Assembly: GCA_002179805.1 (NCBI GenBank) | Contig: NAVB01000209.1 | Span: 1 to 64,000 of the forward strand | Length of the DNA stretch: 64,000 nucleotides | Origin: Acanthamoeba lenticulata | Lineage: Eukaryota; Discosea; Longamoebia; Acanthamoebidae | Reading direction: 5' to 3' | In this document: positions 31,798-41,799 of the stretch, piece after piece | Layout of the letters: each line of letters begins with the position of its first letter | How positions within the stretch are numbered: position 1 is the stretch's first letter | Program-made: the position numbers and the translations under genes | The notes under the pieces: model-generated | What the model was told of the DNA's origin: nothing | Seen by the model: the letters and a program-made list of their open reading frames with translations, nothing else | Database searches by the model: none

Positions 31798-33454
31798 TCA
31801 GACCGCGCCGAGGCCGAAGGCAAGTTCAAAGTACGGGTACGTGAGCGCCTGCGTTCCTCGCCACCATCGCCACTGGCTGATTAGCTGCGCAGCTTAAGGG
31901 CAGGATGAGCAGCTGTTTCTTGCGCCTTACCTCGGCTGCGCTGGGTCTCTTGCTGGGGTCCCATTGGAGAAGAGCCTGGAGCAGGTGGAGCGCTTCCGTG
32001 CTCGCGTGTGGGATGATGTCGGACAGTGGCACACGAGGCATCTGGGCGAAGCGCGCGTTCGTAAGTCGAGTCGCCTTCCGTTCAGCACCAGGAGGGCGCT
32101 GCTGTACTGCGGGAAAGGAAACGCGAAACCGTCCTCCCTCTGGCCAGTCCGCTTCTTCAGGCGAGCCCAGGACCGAGCAAAGGCACCGCATCTGGTTGAT
32201 TTCGCTTGTGCCGGGGAACAAGGGGCGCAGGAGGTACTGCAGTTGCAGGTAAGTCGATGCGCAGCAAGCAGCGAGCACGTTGACGAGTGCGTACCATTTC
32301 AGCCAAGATGGCACCGACGGCCTGTAGTCCACACAATCGTCAAGCTCACATGCACACAAGCGACGAGAGTGGGCGTGCGTACCCACAAGTCGATGGCCGA
32401 TGTGTACGTCCCGTTCTTGAGCAGCACCTCTGGTGCACGGTACCTATCCCGCAGTACGTTGGTTGTGAACTTGGCAGTTGGCACCCGCAAGCTTTTTTAC
32501 TTACCATCTCGTCGAGATGTATTCAGTGTACGGTGGACCAGAGAGGAACGGACGAGCCAAGCCGCTGCAGGGAACTTAGCAGACATATTCACAGCGCCTT
32601 CTGCCTGGAAGGAACGTACAAGTCGGTGAGCTTGATGGTCTCCGTGGTGAAGAGTATGTTCTCCGGTTTGAGATCTTAAGGGAGGGAATTGAGTAAGCTG
32701 CCGAGAATTCTCACAAGAGGAGAGAGAAACGTGCCCCTGTGGAAGATGCCCTGCTCGTGCATGAACGCCAGTCCCTTCAAGATCTGGTACCTGTGCCCGC
32801 TGCGAGTGAGCACGAGCGACTCATCTGGCTAGTGGAGGTATCAGACATTGTGCTGCGAATTTTGGCCTCGGGAAACAGTTCGCCCTTCTCCTTCCTCTTT
32901 TCGATCAGCTCATAGACCGTGTTCTCCATGTGCTGCGGCCACAGGTGAATCCACTTGCAAGGGCACACGAGGAGGCTCTGAGACGTACTTCAAAGACTTG
33001 TGTGTGCAAGTCAGCAGTGTACTCCCCCCTGGACTCCCTATTACGTGTAGTGTGCGTACCGAGGTACAAGCGATTGTTCTCCTTGACTACTTCTTCACAT
33101 ACCACGATGTTGGGGTGCGCGTGGCGGCAGAGTTTCTTCAGGCTCTGTTATTGGGGAGGAAGGGTAAAGAGATAACGTCTTGAACAACGTTGCACATACC
33201 CGCACTTCCGTGAGGCTCATGCATTCCTCCCAGCTCTTGAACTCCTTTCTCATCTTTTTTATTGCCACCTTCGGTACCCAGCGGTGAGTCAGAGACCTTT
33301 CTGGGGACGTCCGCTTGCTACGTACCAAGCGGCCAGTGATGGTGTTTTGGTAGAGCTTGACCGAGCCGTGCGTGCCGTCCCCCAACTTGCGCACGAACTT
33401 GTAGCGTGACATACGCGAACGTTGCTGCGGTTCCTTCTCAACCTGATGTGCCAT
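31798..33454 (-). CDS. RCK-family (MAK/ICK/MOK/Ime2-like) protein kinase
   Basis: Ser/Thr kinase. KLGDGTHGSVKLY is the glycine loop, VAIKKMRKEFKSWEECMS carries the catalytic Lys and the RCK-typical sequence after it, HRDLKPEN the catalytic loop and DFGLAR the DFG. The activation loop has a TxY motif in YTEYISTRWYRAPEVLL, as in RCK and MAP kinases. LWAVGAILAEM-like and LRPLFPGTSEINQM segments and LLQWDPSKRPSAAEALTYPYF complete the C-lobe. The end at 31798 leaves almost no C-terminal tail. The start used is MAHQVEKE at 33454; MSRYKFVRK downstream is an alternative. HRD and LKPEN are joined only by removing a 60-base intron that begins with GC (32734..32675). Relatives act in ciliary length control and in meiosis (yeast Ime2). 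Confidence 0.88.
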
Positions 33455-33843
33455 CGTTGTGACTCGCAAGGTGTGTGCTGTTTCGTGTAGCGCCAAGTTG
33501 GCCCTAGGGAAATTCGTTGCCGGCGGGCAAGAAAGAAATAAAGCAGGAAAAAGGCCCAGCAAAGTGTTGAACTTGGCTGTGTGCGGTTTGTCACGGTTCA
33601 TGTCCCCTCTCCTCTGGCTAAGTTCATGATCATATGCCCGAACCTGAAGGTGAACACGGCAGCTTTGATGGCTCGGGTGTCCGCCCTAATTGCTCGGTCT
33701 GAAAAAGGTAAGACATTCCAAGAATGAGGCACACCCCAACAGGCTCGTAGGGTACTAAAGCAGTGAACCGAACTGAGCAGGGAGGGCCAGGCAGGGAAAC
33801 GAGGTTTGAAGAGGATCAACACAGATCAAGAGAGGAAACAGAT
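33455..33843. other. Divergent promoter region between kinase and F-BAR genes
   Basis: No gene seen. Both flanking genes start outward from this stretch. Confidence 0.6.
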
Positions 33844-35434
33844 ATGGCGACACTCAACTACGCCGACCAGCTCTGGGATCAGTTTGATAAGGTGGTCAAG
33901 CGATTCAACGAGGGCAAGCAGTTCGAGACTGAGGTGGCATCGTTCGCTCAGAAGCGGGCTCTGTTGGAGAAGGAGTACGCAAAATCTCTTCAGAAGCTCC
34001 TTAAATCAACCACCTTTGAAGAGCACGCATCTGTGGGCGTGGCTTGGTCATCCTTGCGAGCCGAGACGGAAAAGCTGGCGCACTGGCACGATCAATTCGC
34101 CGACCGTCTGGCAGCCGAGGTCAAGGATAAGCTCATTGAACATCGCATCGAGAGCAACAAACAGGCCAAAGCTCTCATAGAGCAAGGCACCAAATACATC
34201 AAAGACCTTGAGCTTCAAGTCGACAAGCGCGACAAGGCTCGGTCTGCGTTCTACCGCGCCAGCAGAAAGCAAGACGAGACTCAAGAAGGTAAGGCTTGCT
34301 GTTCTCATCTTGTACTGGCGAGGTTGCTAATAAGTTATGTTATGTGAAACAGAGTATGATCGTGCGACGATGGCAGGACAGCCGTCTAGTGCTCTGCAGA
34401 AGTTGGGAAAGAAGGTCACCAGAGACGAGAAGATTGCCATCAAGGCCGACAACGCATACAAAGCTTCGGTCACAAGTTTGGTCGAGGCGCAGACCCGCAT
34501 GTATGACACGGATATGCCGAGGACTATGGAAGAGATGGAGAAGCTGGAACATGCACGGTTGCAGCTGTCGCAGGACTGCCTGATGCACATCGTGACCCTA
34601 CAGAGCGGACTCATCCAGCAGGTCACCGAGATCTGCGACACGGTGAGACCGATGGTCGAGGCCATCAGCCCTTCGGCCGACGTCATCGCTTTCATCGAGC
34701 GCACTACAGCCCACAAGACCAAACCACCCAAGGCCGAATACGAGCCCTACGACCCGAAGGACCAGCGGCGACTCACCATCGCTCCCATCACAGGCCTCAA
34801 CAACAACATCCTCTCTATTCCTGCGGTCAACAACAAGCCATCGTCCCCTCGTGCGTCAGTCTCCGGCCCACAGATCCAGGCGCAAGCGGCCAGCGCGGTG
34901 GCTGCGTCCGCGCAAGTCAGCACGATGCCTCCGCCGCTCACGATCCCTGCCCCGACCATGTCGACTCCGTCCGGGCCGGCCACTGGCCGGGAGGAGGTGG
35001 TCGAACAAGTGCGCGCCCTCTTCGACTACAAGGGCGAGACCGAGCCAGAGCTCAGCTTCAAGAAGGGCGACATCATCAAGGTCACTGAGAAGGACGACAG
35101 CGGGTGGTGGCAAGGCGAGCTGAACGGGATCATCGGTGTGTTCCCTCGAGGCTGGGTCGAGGAGCTGGGGTCCGCTTCCTCGGTCCAGACGGTGAACCAG
35201 CCGCAGCCTACCCCGCACCAGCAGAGCGGTGATGTCGTTGTGCAGGATGCGCCACCGGAGAAGACCGTGCGCTGCCTGTATCCCTTCACGGCCGAGCAGG
35301 AAGACGAGATCAACGTGCAGGCGGGCGACGTTCTCATGGTGGAGTCGGACGACGGCAGCGGCTGGATTTACGGCTACAACCAACGGTCGGGCGCCAACGG
35401 CCGCTTCCCTGCCAGCTACGTCGAGTATGTCTAG
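33844..35434 (+). CDS. F-BAR and double SH3 domain protein
   Basis: Membrane-curving adaptor linking membranes to actin. The N-terminal half is an F-BAR domain (LWDQFDKVVKRFNEGKQFET, EKEYAKSLQKLLK, EEMEKLEHARLQLSQDCLMH). A Pro/Ser/Ala-rich linker (MPPPLTIPAPTMSTPSGP) leads to two SH3 domains: VRALFDYKGETEPELSFKKG...GWWQGELNGIIGVFP and VRCLYPFTAEQEDEINVQAG...ASYVEYV at the C-terminus. One intron (about 34290-34352) splits the F-BAR. The start at 33844 (MATLNYADQ) matches the usual F-BAR beginning; the frame is open further upstream but lacks homology. Likely partners are proline-rich actin regulators such as WASP or myosin I linkers (family knowledge, not shown here). Confidence 0.93.
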
Positions 35435-35555
35435 AAGGCACGAGAAGGGGGAGGGGGGTGGTGGGCAAAGGAGAGGGACGTACAGATGAGGACTGGCTCT
35501 GTGTTGTTGGGTGGGTAAACATGTACTATTGTTGTTCCGAGCAAGTCGTCTCCGC

Positions 35556-36653
35556 TCAGAAATCTTCATCTTTTTCTTCCTCTTCCTCTTCAGCAGCAAC
35601 AATGGCTCCTTCTTCTTCTTCTTCTTCTTGGGGCGAAGGCGTGGAGGTCTCGCTGATGGGCACCGTCCACATGGCCTCTTCGTCGTCTCCCAGCTGCACC
35701 ACGCGGCCCCGGAAGAGGGCGCGGGTCTTGCGCGCAGAATCTTCGTGACGGAGCTCGTAGCGATGGCGGTCCTTGTAGTTGGCGTCGTAGCACGGCTCCG
35801 AGCTAAAGTAGTCGGCTTCGCGCACGACGGCCTGCCGTATGACGTGGGAGTCCAGCACTCCTTCGCCTGGCCCATGCAGCTTACATGTCAGCTCGCCTGC
35901 TTCTCTCCCTTACGAGACTAGTGTCAACATAACGTACAAAGGGGCAACTCGAACTCGTCTTCCTGGACATAGAAATCGAACTCGACGTAGCGCTTGAAGC
36001 GGAAGCCGCTCTCCCTTGCAAAAAAGAAGGTGACCTCCCCTTCTTTCATGTTGACGGTGCAGGCACTCACATAGACGATGTGAGGCGACCGCGTTGGCTT
36101 CGGACGCCCATCGGCCTGGCACATGTGAGTTAAAGGAGAGCATAAACCCAACGCGAGCGTGTGAGTTGGGGGGGGGGGAAGAGATCACCATGAAGACGCT
36201 GGGGCTGTCGCTTTTGCTTTCAAAGGCGGGGATACGAAACCGGGCACTCTTGCCTTTGAGTATCGCTTCTTGAGCATCAGGGCTCTTGCGCCGGCTCAGG
36301 TTGAAGCAGGAGATGGGACATATGACCTCGAAGTCCACAACCTCGAAGGCCTCCCCGTTCACATCTTCTACAGTGCTTACACGCTCCTCTGGCAGTGGGT
36401 GGTCGTAGTATCGATCGATCGTTCTGGCAGGATGACTTTCCTCTATCTCCCTACCGGCAGTTATGTCCTTATGGTCTTCCGTTCGTTGCCGCTTGCGCCT
36501 TTCGCCCCCTCCCTTCTCTTCTCCTTCCTCTTCCTCGTACTGTGGTGGCCCTTGGGGGATAATCTCTTCCAGGAAAGATGCTGTGTCTGTGGCGGGGGCA
36601 GGTGCATCGTTTTCTTCTTCTGTGACATTTAAATCGAGGGTGTGCCAATCCAT
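35556..36653 (-). CDS. Acidic protein of unknown function
   Basis: Starts MDWHTLDLNVTEEENDAP at 36653 (an upstream in-frame Met at 36701 is possible). Three exons can be joined. The first carries CPISCFNLSRRKSPDAQEAI and ARFRIPAFESKSDSPSVFMV, the second SACTVNMKEGEVTFFFARES and YVEFDFYVQEDEFELPL, the third VLDSHVIRQAVVREADYF and YELRHEDSARKTRALFRGR. The C-terminus is a long Glu run ending DEDF. The middle looks like a beta-rich globular domain, but I do not recognise a family. It ends tail-to-tail with the F-BAR gene, 121 bases apart. Confidence 0.65.
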
Positions 36654-37277
36654 TTCTACAGGGAGGGTAACTTCGTTTGTTGACGCAGCACAACTACGCA
36701 TAATTGTGGAAGGGAGGGAGGCGCAAGGTACCTGGCAGTCTGCCCAAAGGGGGGTGATTTGTTGTGTGATGTGGATTTGTGAGATTTACGCTTTCTTATT
36801 CGGGTTTGTCCGTTTGGGCGCGTCGCTGCCAAGACCGGTCAAGCCCACACACCAAACGTTTGCAGTCCTGCTCCTTCATACCCGTTGTGTGGGCCGATGA
36901 TAGCCGCACCCGCGAGTGGTCATAAGTTGGTTCGTTCTTTCTTCCGATTGAAGCGGAGCACTTCTGCGTGCCGGATGATGGCCGGATCGCCCAGAAGCGT
37001 TCCCATATGATGATGATGCCCCACACCTCATGGTATTAAGCGTAATAATACAATAGTGCGTTGTTCAACACCGCCTGACGAGTCTAGACGATTGGTTGAA
37101 AACGCGAGGCGAGCCCAGGCCGGAGGTACGACAATTGGCGCCTCGCGGGAGAGCCCCCACACAAGCTCAAGCCACGTTCTGCTCTTGGCCATCATCCAAC
37201 TCCCAGTGACGCGACACGCTACAGCGCCCCGCAAGCGCAAGGCCAGGCCGAGCACAAAGCAGAAGAGCGTCTAGAAG
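36654..37277. other. Divergent spacer upstream of the homeobox gene
   Basis: No gene is evident. It holds copy B of the 27-base repeat at 37111-37137, here bracketed by an inverted gcgaggc/gcctcgc pair. Probably promoter sequence for the two divergent genes. Confidence 0.5.
37111..37137. repeat. Dispersed 27-base repeat, copy B
   Basis: Identical to 25021-25047 in the same orientation. The flanks gcgaggc (37104-37110) and gcctcgc (37139-37145) are inverted complements, so this copy sits within a potential hairpin. Confidence 0.85.
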
Positions 37278-40200
37278 ATGCAGCACGACCGCGCAGCCGC
37301 CCACCCGCCTCCCCAGCCTACTACTACGCAGCCCAACGGCCGTCGCGTAAAGCAAATGATCGAGGCGAGCAAAAAAGCGCCGTTCTTGGGTTCGTTGTTT
37401 TCTCTTTGCTCTTCGGGGAGGGGCTGAGGGCCCTTTGTTCCCAGCCATCATCGTCATTCCACCCCCCGGAGGCGGCCCAGCGCAAGGCATCACGACCTTG
37501 CCAGCCGCTTCTTCCTTCACCCTTTCACACATTTGGCTTTCTTTTATTTCGGCCAATTAGCCACGAGAGGTTACTTGAAAGGGTGCCCCGGAGGCGTTCC
37601 AGGGTCGTTCGTTTCAAGCGTATCACACTTACGCGGCAACATAGACCACTCCTCACCTGCTTTTTGTGTGTCGTCACCCCCTTCACCGCGCAGAAGGTCC
37701 ACGAGACACAACGGCCAAGGCCATGGATGAGCAAGGGCGCCAGGTAGTGCGGGACCAAATGTACGACTGGTCTAGCAGCCTGCAGGCTTGCGTTCTTCTT
37801 GTCCTTTACCAAGTGGTGATCCATCTTCGTGTTTTTGCGTTTACTTCAGCGCCGTACTTCTCGGACATCAACCTGAAGAGCTGGGCAAGGCGTGGGCGCA
37901 AGCCATAGAAGAGGAGGCCTTCTTCCAAGCCGCACAAGAGGAGTCACGCTACTTCGAGCTCATCTCCCAGCGGCTCGCCGCTTTAGTCACCACTCACTCA
38001 GCCACTGCACCCAGCGCTCAAGCCGTCACGGGTACGCCCCACCTGGCGCTCTCGAGCTTGTCTCCCAGAGATGGGGAAGCCAACCAACCTATCTACCCAT
38101 CGCCAGGCGTCGAGGAGGCCGCCGGCGGCGAAGGGCAGCCCCCACAAAAGAAAAAGAAGACACTTGGGCGACGCCCCAACCCCAAGCGCCCAGACAAGGT
38201 GCCCATCGCGTTCATCTTGCCCGCTCCACGTGGTCCTTCGGCCGTCGGGGTGCGCGATTCGGCTGTGCCAAGGGATCTGTGGGTTCAGGTACGCCCGCGG
38301 GTGGTCATTTTTCATTTTCTTTATTTGCGGCAATTTCCTTGATTGGTTCATGGTTGTGGCGATCGTTGTCGGACAATCTCCTGACATCGTAAACTACCTC
38401 CCCCGCAAGACCTTGCAGGGCTACACTGGGCCGCTGGACAACCTCATCGCCAAAACCCGTGCGCGAGTGGAGGCTGCGGGCCTTGGCGGGCATAATGGCC
38501 AGGCAGCGGGACAGCAGCTGCTCCAGCAAATGCAGTTCGCGCGGCACACACTCCACACCATCCTTGCCTGGTACGTGAGGTGCCTTGTGTGGATCGATCG
38601 CACCAGGTTGTTGTGGTCTGATCACACTCCTGGTTCACCCAATTTCTCGACACCCATCCAACAGTGGTGGCCCGGCCCAGTCGAACCCGCACAACGAAAA
38701 ACTCCTTTCCGATCTGCAGAACAAGATCACTGAGTGGCTGTTATGGGACATGAGCGGCAGCCCATTTCTTCCGCCGTTGGCCACGACCGCGACGCCTGCC
38801 CTGTCCACGACGACGTCGTCGTCCACCACCACAACCACCATGCTCTCGGGACCAGCGGCCAGCGGCATCACGCGCAAGCGACGAGCGAGTGCTGATGACA
38901 CACGAGCATCGAGGCGCACGGCCAAGCCACGAACGAAAGGCGGTAGCTCGCCCAGCAGTCCCGGCCCTGGCGACGAGCCCTCGTCCACCGCCGGCAGCTG
39001 CGTCCCCGGCCTGTTCCCATTCCACACATTGCCGATCGAGGCCGAAGAGGGCAAGCTGGCCTCCGAGGGCCGCATCTCGCCGCGTTGCAGCGGGCCCAAG
39101 GACGCTCAGCCGGCATCTTCAAACGCGGCCACGCCAAGAAGCTCAGGCTCGCCACCTTCAGCGGCCATCCGGTCGCCCTCGTCAGCCTTTTCCCCGTGGG
39201 GCGAGGCCCGCCGGGGCGGCGCCCGCCGCGGGACAGACGAGGACGAGCTCAGCGCCGCTACGGCCATCGAGGCCCTCGCCTCCGCTGGCGGCCAGGCCAC
39301 GTCCGTCTCTGTGTCGGTCAAAGACGAGCCAGCGGAATCGGAGGCCGAGGACGAGGGAGGCGACGACGAGGAGAACGAGCCCGTGAGCCCGCCTTCGAAA
39401 CGCGGATCCAAGTCAGGTGGGCCCGAGGCCAAGGACAAGACCAAGGGGCGATCGAGCAAGAGGCGCCTCAAGACGCCTCAGCAGCTGGAGATCCTTGAGA
39501 GCGAGTACGCGATCTCGCGCTTTCCCAACACGGCCAAGCGGCAGGCCATCTCCGTCGCCACTGGTACTTACCTCCCCCCCCCCCAACTTCGCTTTTCTAT
39601 CGCCATCCGCTTCGTTCTTTTTCCGTACTCACACGAGGCATCATGTTGGGCCCATTCATGCAGGGCTCACACCGCGCGGCGTTCAGATCTGGTATGTGTC
39701 CATGGACCCCCATTCCGATTAAAACATTATTATCTCTTTCTGACCGTGTGAATGACGCAATACTCAGGTTCCAGAACAAGCGGGCCAAGGACAAGTTCTT
39801 TGAGTCATCGGCTCAGAAGTACATGGCCAAGCGGGAAGGCGTCCCCCTCGTCGCCTCCATGCCGGGCGGAAGCTACCCGGCTCTCCTCCCCACGCCGACC
39901 GCCGTGCCTGAGGGTCCTCACGTGCAGACCCGCCTGACCCCGCCTCCGCCGCCGCGCTCCATGTCTCTTCCGCTGCCCGAGTCCGGTGGTGTGGCGGCGA
40001 CCACTCCGCTTCTTCCTCCCTTGTCTTCGCTCTCGCCGCCGCGGCCTCGGCCGCGCGCTGCGTCTCTCGCGTCATCGTCGCCGCTGCCGCCACTCACGAC
40101 GTCGAGCAACTTCCCACCCCTGTTGCCGCCCATCTCGGCGCTCCCGAGCTTTTCGTCCCTCCACTCCAGCTTCGTGGCGGAGCCCGAGACCGGGATGACA

Positions 40201-41052
40201 TCGTCAAGTCGATCGTCATCGCCGCTCTCGTCGTGCCCGTTCAACCTGGTCAACGTGCCGCCCAACCTGTCCTCGTCTCCCTCAGTTTCGCGCTCGACGT
40301 CGCCCGTCTTCCAGCCGCAGCTCCAGTCGTCCTCGTCGGCCACGACCAGCTCAGCGCCCGTGGACATCAACACGCTCATTTCGTCCCTCAATAGCACCAT
40401 CCACTTCCTCACGGGCCTTCACTCCATCGCACCCTCCTCGCAAACGTCGACGCCCGTGTGCGCCTGGCAGGGCGAGATCACGTGGCAAGGCGTGGTGCCG
40501 GTCGCCACCGGCGTCGACCCCACCACCAGCGGTGCCCTGCCGCAGCTCTACTCGTGCGTCGTGCCCGTGCCGCTCGTGTGTCTTGCCTCGGACCGCAACT
40601 GCATTTCGTACGACGCTCGACCTCACTCGTGTAGTCCCCCCCAACCACAAGTCTGACTTGAGAGGTGTCGGCCATGCGCGCAGGGTGATGGAGCGATGCC
40701 CCGCCCGGATGAGCATCACCAGCATGCACCCGCGAGGAAATCGCGCGTATGAGAGCGTGATCGAGGCCAGTGAGCAGGCTGGCACCCTCCTTGAGTTCAT
40801 GGCGGCATCCGAAGGCGCGCGTGAATCGACAGCGTTCCTCCTCGGGCAGCTCCAAGCGGGTCAGGTACGACAACACCCCGCCTTTGGCCCACTCCCACCC
40901 ACTCTGTTCTCATACTTCTTCCGCCCCGCAAGCAGGCCGCAACAGTGAACATCGACAGCCGGCATCAGCTCGTACTCTTTGCAGCACAGGGCCGTGTGGT
41001 GGGTTGCCTGGCCAATGTGGCCAGCCTCCCTGTGCCCTTCGGTGGGAAGTGA
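37278..41052 (+). CDS. Homeodomain transcription factor
   Basis: Nuclear DNA-binding protein of about 800 residues in nine or so exons. The homeodomain (about 39450-39800) reads RRLKTPQQLEILESEYAIS, RFPNTAKRQAISVATG, LTPRGVQIWFQNKRAKDK, with the invariant WFxN of helix 3 split across two introns. Before it come helical segments (EELGKAWAQAIEEEAFFQAA, LLSDLQNKITEWLLWDM), basic stretches (KKKKTLGRRPNPKRPDK) and an acidic Ser-rich region (ESEAEDEGGDDEENEP). After it is a Pro/Ser-rich region, then a C-terminal globular part starting CAWQGEITWQGVVPV and ending LVLFAAQGRVVGCLANV, which resembles the ACID/PTOV or SPOC beta-barrel layout. The first exons are less certain: start MQHDRAAAHPP at 37278, and joining the second and third may need a GC donor near 37485. 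Confidence 0.82.
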
Positions 41053-41799
41053 GGAAGCCAAGCTTCGTGAAAACGAAAGGCCGCGGCAGAAGGCCGCCTA
41101 GCTGCAGGCACCAGCGAGTAGACTCGCAGGCCCCGCAACAGGCGAACACGCCAAGTGTGCTGCTGACCGAGCGTGGTGGTTGTGCTCCACCTTTTTTTTT
41201 GTTTCAAACAAGCGCAACAACAGCTTACGTCAACCTGGTCCAGTCAAACAAGGGTAAACCCGGTCACAGACTTGAAGAGAGAGTTGAAGTACGCGAGGAG
41301 GCTCGTGCTGACGACTTTCTCTCGCTTTGCCAGCTGGGCGCACACTGTGGTTGTCCTTCATAAGGGCGTCCCACACACTTCAACCAGGGTCACAGTACTT
41401 CTTGTTCCTGTCGCTCCGTCCACGTCATTGTCGACCGGTTTGGGATGGTCTCACCAGTGCGACACGCAGGCTTTGCGCTTATCCTGTCCAGAGAGCTTGG
41501 CGAAAAAGTGTCGACGTGCGACCTATGGCAAATTTCGAGCCCGCGAATCAGCAACCGGGGCCTCGGGGATGGGAGCCGTGCGAGGGGGGGCTGAAGCAAC
41601 GGCCTACAAGAAGACCCGTTGTCTGCTGCGGTTTTCTCTTCTTCAGCACCCCTCTCTCCTCGCGAGACTACCCCAACCACTCTCACACTAAGGGACCGCT
41701 TGTACTTCCAATAGTGAACACTCGCGCTCGCTGAGGAGGTTCCACACTTGAAACACAACACAACAACAAAACAATCCAACCCGCTGCATCAAATACAAG
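41053..41799. other. Spacer upstream of myosin II
   Basis: No convincing coding exons. A minus-strand open frame at 41390-41779 has no family features. Presumably 3' UTR of the homeobox gene and myosin promoter. Confidence 0.5.
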
